NCBI GenBank assembly: GCA_029168955.1
Contig: JAPDOI010000960.1
Span: forward strand, 62,001-126,000
Direction: 5' to 3'
DNA length: 64,000 nucleotides
Source of the DNA: Aplectana chamaeleonis
Taxonomy: Eukaryota; Nematoda; Chromadorea; Rhabditida; Cosmocercidae
Shown: piece by piece, positions 45,201 to 56,145 of the stretch
Layout of the letters: every line of letters begins with the position of its first letter
Numbering within the stretch: position 1 is the stretch's first letter
The notes under the pieces: generated by a model
Database searches by the model: none
What the model was told of the DNA's origin: nothing
Seen by the model: only the letters and a program-made list of their open reading frames with translations
Program-made: the position numbers and the translations under genes

Positions 45201-45333
45201 TGAGTCGCGCGTCACTTGTAGCGTGCGGAACAAGTCGATTACTTACTGATTATCATATCAATCCGTCCTATTGGAAAAATATTGAAGATTTTTCAGAGAT
45301 ATTACTTCGTAATATCAAGAAAAAATGAACAAT

Positions 45334-46129
45334 TCTATCAAAAAGGGGTCTTCCAAGCGAAAGAGGTTTGGTTGGCGTCAGAAACGTTCCAACAAAAAGG
45401 GAACAATAGGCAAGTAGGATGAGGAGAGTCTACAAAAATTGAACAATATTTTCTGAGACTGATTTTCTTGGTCGATACTTCTTAACAGCGAAAACAAACC
45501 GCTGTGGCGTTTCACGAGGAAGAGTTAAGTGTCTTTCGGGGAAAAAGACCTCTATTCGTTGACGACATTATAAGAAAATACTCTTATTCGATGCTGTACT
45601 TTGAGTTCGCTTTTCCTAGCAGCTGGAGCTAGCCGTCTGTGTAGGTAAAGTTGGCATCATTTTCTCTTCTAATGATAACTAATAGGTTCACATAAATACC
45701 CTCTGGTTCCGGGCCTGATTTAGTTTGTGCAATTGCGGACTTGCGTCGTGAGGGCGCGACGCATCGCTTTCGTACGATCAAAGAACTAGGACAAACCTTG
45801 AAAATGTAGAAAAATACGCACACGAACAGCTGATGAGGGACGGGCGCGGAAGCTCGTACGAAAGCGATGCGTCGCGCTCCCACGACGCAAGTCCGCAATT
45901 GCACACACTAAATCAGGCCCGGTACCAGAGGATATACATTTGTATCGTTGCTCGCATAATCGGAGTCTATTTGGAACCACAAAGTGCTTGCGTGTGGTAC
46001 TCCGCAACGGCTTGTTTTCGCTGTTAAGAAGTATCGGCCAAGAAAATCAGTCTCAGAAAATATTGTTCAATTTTTGTAGACTCTCCTCATCCTACTTGCC
46101 TATTGTTCCCTTCTTGTTGAAACGTTCCT
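45334..46129. mobile_element. Foldback element FB1, copy 2, right arm truncated
   Basis: Runs parallel to 8846-9690 with few differences, including deletion of GGGGAAAAAGTTAGTGTCTT-like sequence near 45538 and of ATAAT near 45722. After AACGTTCCT at 46129 the sequence changes to unrelated GC-rich DNA, so the last ~40 bp of the right arm are missing. Confidence 0.85.
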
Positions 46130-46271
46130 ATGAAGGGTTGATGACGGCGCTACCCATGCAGGCATCGCTCCGGCGACCTTGGAGTTTGCGACCGCGCTGT
46201 GCGAGCGACTCACCCCGTCCGGGGTGCTTCCCGGCACGGTCGTCGGATCGTGCCTGAGAAGTCGACTAGCC
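46130..46271. other. Unassigned GC-rich stretch
   Basis: GC-rich sequence of 140 bp with a CCCCGTCCGGGG palindrome near 46214. No gene. Confidence 0.3.
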
Positions 46272-47812
46272 CGACTTGGCCGGCTGGCGCGACGCGTGCG
46301 ACGCAAATTGGCGGCGCGCGCGTTCGTACGATTGGAGCACGATCATACACTCAACCAAAATCCCATACATGCGAGTGAAACGAGGCCTAGCTCTTCTTAA
46401 TACTCTACTGACGAAACTCGGGAAGTAAAAATAATACAATATGTGGTATGAACACTAAATTTCACACTTCTCTAAGGGTAAGAGGCGAAACTGCTCTCAG
46501 CTCTTCCTATTTCAGAAGCAACATCACTGTGAGAACCCACTAGACCAATCTAAACAGCATATGAGGAGCTCAAAGTGTATAGAACAGACCGTTAATAACG
46601 TCAATTAAACTGATTTAAGGAGAACATCTTCTTCCAATTCTCAAGTAAGTGATTCCACTCATGCAAGGTCATTCCACCGTCATTATTCAGTAATAGAACT
46701 ACAGAGGAATTTTCTAGCCTACTAGTTAGCAGAAAGTCTGATTATTCTTCTCCATCATCACAGCCCGTCTTGAGTTCGATCCATTTCAACCTCAGAAAAC
46801 TAGATATGAGATCGGATTTCTTAGGAATAAATCACGCTAGTAGCAACATCAAACTTGGAGAGCCAAGCGGAACTTGGGTGATTTGATTGATGGATTTGAG
46901 AAACTTTTGTGCAGAGCAGAACCTCGTGAACTACACCCCTTACCCTTTGAAGCTCCAGTATTACTCGTAATTTCTGAGGTTCTGAGAGGGACTAAGCCTC
47001 ACTGCCTTAGAAAAGCATGAAAAACGATTCAGTAGACAACATTCAATATTCCTTATTCGCTCAATGCTTTTCACATTCTACCACTTGACAGTCCCTATGT
47101 ATGTACAAGTTTTACAGCACCCAAAATCCCTATGTATGTACAAGTTTTGAGGCGATTTGATCGTAGCATTCTCGAAATCGTCAAAAGTCGCGTTTGGGCA
47201 GCAAAATTTCACCCACTTCGAAGCTGCGGACCGAGTCAGATGGAGTTTTTCAAATATTGACAAATGGGCCTCAGATTCGTAATTAGCACCCAAAACAAGC
47301 CCCAGAAACGAGTTTTAGGCTCAATCCGAGACAATTTTTTTGAACGCCCTGAAAATTGTCATTCGTGTACGCCTTTTCTATTGGCTATGCTATGGAAAAG
47401 TCCACTTTTGCAAATTTCCTGTAAATATCTGAGGCACTTAGCAGATTCTGAGTATGGAATATTGGAGCACTGTCCTCCCCCTTGAACATATCAAAGTTGC
47501 ATCTCGAAACCCTTCCTTATATGTGCAACCCTCCCTTGTTATTGATGTTGCTTCTGTAATAGGAAGAGCTTAGACTAGTTTCGCCTCTTAGCCTTAGAGA
47601 AGTGTGAAATTTAGTGTTTATACCACGTGTTGCATTGTTTTTTCTTTCTGAGGCTTGTCTGTAGGGTATTAAGCAGAGCAAGGCTTCGTTTCGCCTGTAT
47701 ATCACATTCTCTCACCTGTCTACGATTTTGATCGAGTGCATAATCGTGCTCCAATCGTATAAACGCGCGCGCCGCAGATTTTCGTCGAATGCGTCACGCC
47801 AGCCGGCCTCCG
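46272..47812. mobile_element. Foldback element FB5, ~260-290-bp arms
   Basis: GGCCGGCTGGCGCGACGCGT ... CGTACGATTGGAGCACGAT (46278-46342) pairs, at roughly 85 percent by eye, with 47740-47806. Further in, GGTATGAACACTAAATTTCA and CTTCTCTAAGGGTAAGAGGC (46445-46485) pair with 47580-47625, and CAGAAGCAACATC with GATGTTGCTTCTG. The interior holds repeat R1, a 36-bp tandem duplication (CCCTATGTATGTACAAGTTT at 47093 and 47129) and no gene. Confidence 0.7.
47150..47480. repeat. Dispersed repeat R1, copy 2
   Basis: Diverged relative of 22130-22440 with shared words in the same order (AAAGTCGCGTTTGG, CTCAATCCGAGACAATTTTTT, CTGAGGCACTTAG, GAATATTGGAGCAC). It lies inside FB5 and has no coding capacity. 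Confidence 0.55.
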
Positions 47813-47815
47813 GTG

Positions 47816-48582
47816 CTCAGAACGTCGGAGGGCCGTGTGCCCGGGAATTTCCGACCAAGGGCGAGCGGCGAGGGCCATGTTTTGCGAGCGGAGAATCATC
47901 AGGCGCGAGGCGGGGACGCACCAAATTTCGTTAGCTCGGTCCTGCAGGGAAAATTCGAAACAGAGGAAAACATGTTCGCTCAAGCAAATCGTATTACACG
48001 TTGAACCCTAGAATCAAACCCGTGCCACATACGGAGCACAATTTTATCATAAGTTCACTGCAGGCAGCCTCGAGTAAGTACTTACATCATCGCGCACTTC
48101 GCGCGGTGGCAGTAAGGTAAAGTCGGCATGGATCCTGAAGAGACTTTGCGTTCACTGTTGAAGGCTGGCGCAAACTTGGTGCCATATGCTATAGCATAGG
48201 TGCACCGAGTTTGCGCCACCCTCCAATTGGGAACGCAAAGTCGCTTCAGGATCCACGCCGAGGTTAAGTTCCCCAGTCTATCGATTAGACTTGAATGGGA
48301 CACCCACCATGAGGTTTGGAAAATTTTAGAGAAGGGTATAGCATCCGCCCAGGGTGTGGGAGGGATGGTTCCCGGAGATCGTTATACAAGGAACCAATCA
48401 TTTAAGCGATGACAACGTGGAGATGTTCTGCCAGGCCCCGCGCCCCTTTGCTTGGATGTCCGGGCGTCGCGCCCATTATGAGTCATGGGGCTGGAGCGGG
48501 GACCTGTTGGGCGCCAGGCGCGGAGGGGGGCCCCGCCTCGCTGAGTGGTGGGTACGGGGACGCGGCCCTCCGACGTTCTGAG
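47816..48582 (+). mobile_element. DNA transposon X, left copy, carrying a MITE
   Basis: Begins CTCAGAACGTCGGAGGGCC and ends GGCCCTCCGACGTTCTGAG, a ~19-bp terminal inverted repeat. Apart from the 144-bp MITE at 48121-48264 it matches the copy at 49308-49930 in reverse orientation over its full length (about 623 bp). Flanking TG at 47814-47815 and 48583-48584 may be a 2-bp target duplication. A hairpin GCGCACTTCGCGC lies near 48091. No transposase, so non-autonomous. Confidence 0.8.
48121..48264. mobile_element. 144-bp MITE inserted in X
   Basis: Terminal repeats AGTCGGCATGGATCCTGAAG and CTTCAGGATCCACGCCGAGG, with inner GCGCAAACTTGGTGCCATAT paired to a related block. TAA flanks both sides (48118-48120, 48265-48267). 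The uninterrupted X copy reads GGTAAGTTCC, so the empty site is known. A 3-bp TAA duplication fits PIF/Harbinger-type MITEs. Confidence 0.85.
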
Positions 48583-48584
48583 TG

Positions 48585-48983
48585 GTTAATCACTTTCTGA
48601 CCCAGAGCCAATACAGTAGTCGTGGGGCGGAAACATTTGGATTCCTTTAAAGTGAGGCTGTTATAAACAAAGTTTGATTCAAATATATGCTGTTTAATTA
48701 TAATTACACCGTTTTGCTGAAGTAATCAATTGTGCCTAATGAATTATGCAGCAGTTTTGTGTTGTTAGAGAAACCATATCTCATTTATGGGGAATTTTGT
48801 AATCGTATTTCGTGTCCTGGTGAGGTTCCTGTTCATTTCGACGGAGACTCTCTTTGTTTCACTGGATTACGACAGACCCATCTGTACAATGTTCCTGCGA
48901 GAACATGGATTTAGAGCACGCTTTCCAATTTGTCAAAAAGTCGTAAATACAGGTTTTTCAAATCTCACAGTCGCCAGTAAACC
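48585..48983. other. Unassigned spacer
   Basis: About 400 bp between X and a small foldback with no gene. A 60-79-codon pair of overlapping frames (48732-49026) has no recognisable motif. Confidence 0.3.
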
Positions 48984-49189
48984 TATAGTGGAGTCCACCA
49001 AGATGGTCTCATTTACTTATCAATGAGAGGCGGTCGATTGGAGATCAATGAACATGAAACTCGTTGCAGTGCAACCGCTCTCGCTCAATCGGTATCGAGC
49101 GTGCTGGTGTGGGATTCATGCCCATTGATCCACAGCCGACCGCTTCTTACTGATAAGTAAATGAGACGCTCTTGGTGGAGTCCACTATA
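48984..49189. mobile_element. 206-bp foldback MITE
   Basis: TATAGTGGAGTCCACCAAGA followed by TGGTCTCATTTACTTATC pairs with GATAAGTAAATGAGACGCTC then TTGGTGGAGTCCACTATA. The inner part pairs again through GGCGGTCG and CGACCGC. The terminal TATA suggests a TA target, as in Tc1/mariner-type MITEs; that is an inference. Confidence 0.7.
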
Positions 49190-49297
49190 CAACGGAACAT
49201 TTGGCTGCTGGTTTGGCAACCACACGCGGCTAAATCTCTCCGACAATGGCAGCGGACTCCTACTCCTACAGGAGTCCGCTTGGAGTCCTAGTCTCCC

Positions 49298-51454
49298 AGA
49301 AGAACTTCTCAGAACGTCGGAGGGCCGCGTCCCCGTACCCACCACTCAGCGAGGCGGGGCCCCCCCTCGCGCCTGGCGCCCAACGGGTTCCCGCCCCAGC
49401 CCCATGACTCATAATGGGCGCCACGCCCGGACATCCAAGCAAAGGGGCGCGGGGCCTGGCAGAACATCTCCACGTTGTCATCGCTTAAATGATTGGTTCC
49501 TTGTATAACGATCTCCGGGAACCATCCCTCCCAGACCCTGGGCGGATGCTATACCCCTCTCCAAAATTTTCCAAACCCCATGGTGGGTGTCCCATTCAAG
49601 TCTTATCGCTAGACTGGGGAACTTACCTTACTGCCACCGCGCGAAGTGCGCGATGATGATGTAAGTGCTTACTCGAGGCTGCCTGCAGTGAACTTATGAT
49701 AAAATTGTGCTCCGTATGTGGCACGGGTTTGATTCTAGCGTTCAACGTGTAATACGATTTGCCTGAGCGAACATGTTTTCCTCTGTTTCGAATTTTCCCT
49801 GCAGGACCGAGGTAACGAAATTTGGTGCGCCCCCGCCTCGCGCCTGATGATTCTCCACTCGCAAAACATTGGCCCCGCCGCTCGCCCTTGGTCGGAAATT
49901 CCCGGGCACACGGCCCACCGACGTTCTGAGTTATTGGCCAACCGGTTCGGACACTCAAATCCTTCGTCGCACGCGGCGCGGTCGCGTCACGCTCGCATTG
50001 GGGCGCCATATTCCTCAGCTCCACTCACCTCATTATGTCCGTACTCGGATTTGTACTTCGTGAACGGGATTTTCACTTCTATCTGCGATGTTCAATTGGT
50101 CAATAGGTTCTTCTTAAACTACACTTGATTAGAGGACGACGAATCACTACAGAAAATCAGACATCTTCATTCAGTACATAAAATATCCGCTTCTACCATG
50201 CTTTCCATTGGATTTTTCCTTCTATTTTCTAGGAGTGCAAGTTTTCCAGCGCCTGTTTTTTCTCAATAGATAGTTACCGACCAATCTTCTAGCAATTATT
50301 AATTTTGAATCGCCAACCTTGCGGTGTTGCTAGCACTTGTACTGTGTACTCGCTCCACATAACTTCAATACGATTATCCCTCTCATAGTTCGATATAGTA
50401 CACAACGATCCTCCTCATCTCACTAGTACGCGTTTTTTATCCAGCGTTCCATTTTCTGGGTCTGTCGACTGTCTGCGGTCGCGCATCTCAAAAAAGAAAT
50501 GGTTATCAACGATACGGTCGTTCGTAATGAATTATACCTCAATTCGAAGTACTTCTACGATTGTTTCCTAATCTTATTTTGTAGCTGCTGCAAATCCTCC
50601 TGGCAAAATGCAACTTTTGGTGACTTTCAAAACGCTGGAAAATTGGCTATGATGGGAATATGGTAGTTTTATAAGTCTCGAATCTAACTGGAAACATTCT
50701 TGTAGTGGTATTTAATATGCTTAAAATGAATTCAAGGCCCACCTATCGATATCTTTAAAGTCTAGGTTAAACTACGCCAGCCAAATAGTTTTATGTTCTA
50801 TATCTGTTGTAAGATAAAGTAAGCTTCAGAATATCGAGAAACGGGAATGGTTATGTTTTGAGTAAAATCCGCAATAACATTCCTAACGCCCCGAAAATTG
50901 CCATGATGAATAAATATAGCCTAGCTCCCTCATTCTGGGATGGTCGAAGTAAAGCTTCTCGAGCTAATCATGCCGGAATCTCCTTATTACTGTTATATTT
51001 TGCCATGAAAGACCGCTCTGTTTCTTGCTCCGAAAACTGAAACCCTTTCTTAACACGTCTCGGAGTTTTCTTCGAAAACCAAAAAGCATAAAAATCATCT
51101 ATTTGGAAACTAATAGTAATCGCTAAAAGACTGGTCGGTTACTGTCTAGTAAAAAACAGGCGCTGCAAAACATTCACTCCTAGAAATTAGCAGAAAAAAG
51201 CCAATGGAAATCATGATAGAAGCGGACAATTTTACGTGTCTGCCTTTTTTTTGAATGATTCCAGAAGAACTTATTGGCCAACTAAATTTTGCAGATAAAC
51301 ACGAAAATCCCGTCCTCGGAGTACAAATCCAACTACGGACACAATGCGGGGAGTGGAGCTAAGGAAAACCGCGCCCCAATGCGAACATGTCGCGACCGCG
51401 TCGCACCCGACGAAGGATTTGAGTGTCCGAACCGGTTGGCCAATAAGTTCTTCT
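49298..51454. mobile_element. Mutator-like element M with 9-bp target duplication
   Basis: Flanks TAGTCTCCC at 49289-49297 and 51455-51463 are identical 9-mers, and other PE copies show the single-copy site. The right end reads, in complement, AGAAGAACTTATTGGCCAAC. The left end reads AGAAGAACTT and then, after insertion of X, TTATTGGCCAACCGGTTCGG. Arms extend ~190 bp (49931-50115 with 51265-51454), and inner blocks also pair (50160-50310 with 51110-51240). Long inverted repeats with a 9-bp duplication are typical of Mutator-like elements. The interior encodes nothing recognisable. Confidence 0.85.
49308..49930 (-). mobile_element. DNA transposon X, right copy, uninterrupted
   Basis: Inverted relative to the left copy and lacking the MITE. 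It starts CTCAGAACGTCGGAGGGCC after AGAAGAACTT and ends GTTCTGAG before TTATTGG, so it sits inside the terminal repeat of M. TT on both sides may be a 2-bp duplication. Together the two X copies form a 2.1-kb inverted repeat. Confidence 0.82.
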
Positions 51455-51799
51455 TAGTCTCCCCTGCAACAGGAGTCCCGGTTTTCTCCTGTAGGAGTCC
51501 TATGATACTCCTATACTAGTCCTATTATTCTCCTATAGGAGACCGGACTTGTACGGTAGCTTGGATGAAATTTCAAATAACGTATGCTGGAATCAAGCCG
51601 AAACCGCCTAGTTTTCAAATTCTTTAAAATCGAAGCATGATTTTCATACTTCCCCGTTGACAATTTGTCAACGGCAAAATTTTCCATCGGGAATGAAGAC
51701 CCAATAGCATTCTTCCCCCATTTTCCAAGAAATAAGGAACTCCGGCTTCAAAGCACCGCAATCAGTCAACGAAGGGGCGCCTGTGTGAACCTGGGTGCA

Positions 51800-52175
51800 C
51801 GAATTGTGGTGCGCGCGAAGCGCGCACCAGATTTGGTTTTGAATTGGCCACGCGCGCAACCCCTTTCTCGAAATCTCAGTTCAGAGTGAACGAAGGAATT
51901 AGAGCTACACTGCATTAAAAAGAGCGCAAAAAGTTGGTATATGTGCCCAAAAATGGTTTAGAACGGTTCCCTGGTTTTCGAGTAAAAATTGAAAGACCGC
52001 GCGTTTTTGTTGTTAATCTTTTTTATTTTAGACGGCGTTCACGATCTTGCGGGTACACTTAAAATTGAGCTAGGGAGCTCATTTTTGGACAGGAGGCTGG
52101 AAATGGATGCAGGTCGCTCCTATTCCAATTTGAACTTGATACCCTAACTTTGAAGGGTACCTCAAAATCGTGGGT
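51800..52175. mobile_element. FB2, right-half copy with cassette H
   Basis: Hairpin 51808-51828 (stem GGTGCGCGC, loop GAA) is followed by AGATTTGGTTTTGAATTGGC, CGCGCAACCCC and GTTCAGAGTGAACGAAGG, and then by the FB2 right arm (GACGGCGTTCACGATCTTG, ATTGAGCTAGGGAGCTCATT, GGAAATGGATGCAG). The left arm is absent. Confidence 0.7.
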
Positions 52176-52737
52176 TTATATACTAAATTAGCCGTGGAGC
52201 ACGAAAACTGCTTTTTCTGCTACTGCTGTGGAGACCGGAGTGTGTGGGTGAATCTGCAGCCAATCAACACAGGTCGTCGGAGATAAGTACTGAACTTGTC
52301 ATATTTCGTACTCATGACACGTCATCGATCGATAATCAATATTATCGATTTTCACACTTCGCTCAAAATGCGGCAAGGAGTGGTGATTGCTGATGGGATT
52401 GGTTTTCTTGGTTGGAGAATTTTGCTCATCAGACATTATCGATAAATACTAATCAATAATATTGATTTTTTCGCCTGTTTCACAAAATGCCGCAATGATT
52501 TTTGATTGTTGATGGCTCTAAGTCAGTTTGGGAAATTTTTCTCATCATGCAAGATCCAATATTAAACTAGATTTTCTTCAATTATCATAGTTTTGAGTTC
52601 TCACATAATGCACAAAATGCGGCAATGAGTGGTATTTTTCACTGTTTTGGGTCATAAGTTTTAAAAGTTGTACTCATAAGACAATGTCGTCTGTTAGATG
52701 TTTCATCATTCCAAATGGAAATCGTTGAGCGAAATTG
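52176..52737. other. Unassigned AT-rich region
   Basis: AT-rich sequence with an irregular ~115-bp similarity between 52360-52420, 52480-52540 and 52600-52660 (CACAAAATGCGGCAATGA(G)TG(G) and TTTT(G)CTCATCA). This suggests three decayed tandem units. No gene. Confidence 0.4.
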
Positions 52738-53356
52738 AAGTTAGAAAGGGAACCTTCGGGAAAAAATATGTGAAATTTATGAAAATTTAGCTTCCTGGCA
52801 AAAGTAACGATTTGGTAATGGTGAAAAAAGCTTCAAAAATATCTTGATCTTAAAAAATGATTTGGCGTAAAATGGCCTGGAAATATAAAAAAGCTAGGAA
52901 GTGAAGTGAAATAACCAAAATTGCGATTTGGTGTTCCATCATTTCACAAGCTTCTCCGTTAAACTTATCAAAACGAAATCAAGCGCGCAACGGTAACGTT
53001 AAGCCATTTTTGATAGCTGTAATAAGGGAATCAGCAAGGGCAAGCTAGGCGAACTCCACTCCATATCGTGCTTGATTTCGTTTTGATAAGTTTAACGGAG
53101 AAGCTTGTGGAATGATGGACCACCAAATCTCAATTTTGGTTATTTCACTTCATTTCCTAGCTTTTATTTTTCCAGGCCATTTTACGCCAACACATTTTTT
53201 AAGATCCCAATAGGCTTGTTGATGATTCGAGCACGCTTGTTGCCGATTCGAGTTCACTAGTTGTTGATACTGCTACATTTTCTGCTGTTCCAAATGCTAC
53301 TGCTCCGGTGGCGGAAAACGCGTAGGCTATCCTCGGGACGGATCTCGTAGAATTTC

Positions 53357-54036
53357 ATGCTTTACAACAAATATACGTTCTATTGCAAAAACAATGATTC
53401 TTTAGTAATTCTTTTACAGGATGAAAACACTGATATTATCTCGCTCACAGAAACGTGGCTCAAGGCTGGAATTGAATTGGCGCCTCTGCTGGGGGACTGG
53501 AGTTCTCACTACGACATTCTCAGGTGTGACCGTAGTCGTAAGAGAGGAGGTGGGGTTGCTTTGTTCGTTAGGAAGCCTTACTCACCAGTTCTTGTTTTCA
53601 GTGAGTCTGTTACGGACTCATATGAAATTTTATGTGCAGACGTGGAAGTAGGGCTCATTATTGTACGGTTAATTGTGGTTTATAGGGCTCCTAGTTGTAC
53701 CGCGGTGATGACTGAACAGTTTAACGCAAGTATTAATGATATGGTGTCCGTTAATTACCCCTGCATAACCACCGGCGACTTCAATTTCCCTGACGTGCTA
53801 TGGGAGAGCACCTATACCGACAATAGTTCTGTTTCCAGGAGTTTTTGAATGTGTGCTGCACTCATTCTCTGTCGCAGTATGTTAAATCGAGACTTGTGGG
53901 GTAATATCCTAGATTTGGTGCTCTGCTCTGAAACTGATTTCGTGTCGAATACAAGTGTCTTGCCTCCCTTGGGTTCAGTGACCACTCCTTGGTTCAGTAC
54001 AGGCTCAAGCCTCGTAAACAAAATACCATGAAAGAG
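53357..54036 (+). pseudogene. CR1-type endonuclease, broken
   Basis: An open frame at 53357-53848 contains IISLTETWL (Glu of the active site), RKRGGGVALFV and TTGDFNFPDVLW. A frame change after 53848 is followed by NILDLVLC and SDHSLVQYRL (53966-53995), the catalytic Asp-His motif, in other frames. The domain would nick DNA for target-primed reverse transcription. Length and motif order match the family. Confidence 0.88.
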
Positions 54037-56145
54037 ATGAAAAGAAATTTCAAGGCAGCTCGTTTTGACCTGATAAAGGAGTACCTGATAAATGTTGATT
54101 GGTATAGTTCTTTTCAGTCAGAGGCTACGGTTAATGGAAAATACGAAATTTTAATTGCCATAATCCACCACTGCATTGAACTTTTTGTACCGATGCTCAT
54201 GGTTCCTAGCGGTCACCGCAGGCTTCCCCCATACCTCAAGGCGTTTCAAGGGTTGCGCATAGATGCGTGGTTTGCTGCAAAAGAATATAATACCACCGCT
54301 AGCTGGGCAAAGTTCAAGGACATAAATGGTAAGTTCGAACGCAAGCTTAAAAAGTACAACGATAGCATAGAGAAGAAAGTCATCGAGTCGGAAGATAGGA
54401 ATGCGTTTTACAAGCTTTTGAACTCCAGAATGCATGATAAAAAACCATTGGGGCGCTTAAGACGTCTGACGGAATTATCCTCAGGGCTGATAGGGACAAG
54501 GCAGAACTTTTGGCAAATACTTTCGAACTGTCATTTTCAAGAGCTTCTTCACTGGACCAAGCGGGGCTGGTATCTCCGAGCTTTGGGGTAATGCAAGATT
54601 CCTGTTGGTTCTATAAGGAAGAAATTATAACTGAACTCGTGAAATGGCCAAACTCGTCTTCGAGAACGCCGGATGATATCCCTCTGATGTTCGTGAAGAA
54701 AGTCGCCCATGAAATAGCGGGGCCTCTAGAGTTCCTTTTCAACTTGAGCTTTATGACAAGTGAAGTTCCGAATCGATGGAAATTATCTTATGTCACTCCT
54801 CTCCCTAAAAGGCGCCATTCACAGAGCCTTCCAACTACAGACCAGTTAGTATAACGTCATTGTTCGCTAGGTTGTTCGAAAAAATTTTAAAGAAGAGAAT
54901 AGGAGCACATCTCGAAAATTGTTCGGTTATTTCCCCCCATCAGCATGGCTTTCAAAAGGGTAAGTCAACTGTGACAGCTATGATTGAAGCCCTAAACAAC
55001 TGGACGTCTCTTTTAGACCAAGGTAGTAATGTCGATGTTGTTTTTTTTCGATTTCTCCAAGGCATTTGACAAAGTCCCACATCATAAGCTAATACAAAAA
55101 CTAACAATGATAGGGGTACACCCGCGCATAGTTTCTTGGATTGCCTCATTTTTGGAACAAAGGACCTTTTCGGTTCGAGTGAACACTTCGTATTCGCAGA
55201 ATCACCCAGTGTGTAGTGGAGTTCCGCAGGGTGGAGTTCTTTCACCGATTCTGTTCAATATATACACGCACGAGCTGGGGGACTTAAGTGGATTTGGAGT
55301 AGATTTCAGCATTTGCAGACGATATAAAGATTTTTCGCCGGGCTGGCTCCAGGGAGGACGTTGATGCAATTCAAAATGCAATAGACGCAATGGCGGTCTG
55401 GTCTCATGAATGGGATTTACCGTTGTCGAAGGAAAAAACGAAAACTCTGCACCTGGGTTCTTCGAATAACTGTCATACTTACAATGTCGAAGGGACTGAG
55501 ATCGAGAATGTCGAGCAGATCACTGACCTGGGATTTATCCTCACACGAAGCCTCAGTTTTGACAAACACTGCGAATGGGTATCTGCCAGAGCAACCGTGG
55601 CCGTAAATAATATATTCAGGGGACTGGGGACAAGAAGCAGCGCGGTGCTACTTAGAGCCTACAAAACCTATGTTAGACCTATTCTTGAGTATGGGACACC
55701 GGTGTATTTTCCACACAAAAAGAAGAGCATAGTTAGACTTGAGAAGGTGCAAAACGGGTTCACAAGGAAGTTAATGATCAGGAAGCTTAGATTTTGCCAT
55801 TATCAACAAATGCCATCTGCAGAAACCAGGAATAGTGAGCTCAACTTGCAATCTCTTTTGATAAGAAGAAAGTTTAATGACTTACTACTGCTGCACAAAA
55901 TCCTGTATAAACCGGACTTTGGTCTGCGGCCTGAGTGTATTGTCGAGGTGAGAACATCAAGTACCAGGAGGAGCTTCAAAAATTCTACGCAAAACTCGAA
56001 CCTTAACTGCAGGCGCTTTTTCTTTATTAATAGGGCGACTCCTGCATTTGAGCGGCTCGGGAGGCTCAAATCCATCCCTGTGAGTCATAAGGCGTTCAAT
56101 AAACTTGCAACTGAATACTTCGAGAACGAACCTGGTGAGCGCTAA
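54028..56145 (+). pseudogene. CR1-type reverse transcriptase, broken
   Basis: The linker frame 53989-54591 precedes palm motifs spread over frames: TPDDIPLMFVKK (54670), the polymerase entry around SYVTPLPK and RPVSITSLFARLFEKI (54788-54890), HQHGFQKGKSTVTA (54942), FDFSKAFDKVPHHK (55045), SGVPQGGVLSPILFN (55211) and FADD (55312-55323). A 251-codon intact tail (55390-56145) carries LGFILTRSLSFDKHC, YVRPILEYGTPVYFP and RLGRLKSIPVS. At least four frame breaks inactivate the protein. The long intact 3' frame points to a modest age. Confidence 0.9.

Larger units (their letters stand above)
49223..51805. mobile_element. Element PE, copy 1, split by element M
   Basis: CACGCGGCTAAATCTCTCCG ... GGAGTCCTAGTCTCCC (49223-49297) continues after 51455 as CTGCAACAGGAGTCCCGG, CTATAGGAGACCGG, CTTGTACGGTAGCTTGGATG and CCCCGTTGACAATTTG. 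The same order, uninterrupted, is seen inverted at 60870-60590 and directly at 58870-59220. Short GGAGTCCTACAGGACTCC-type palindromes are frequent. It ends near 51800 where cassette H and half of FB2 begin. Confidence 0.7.
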
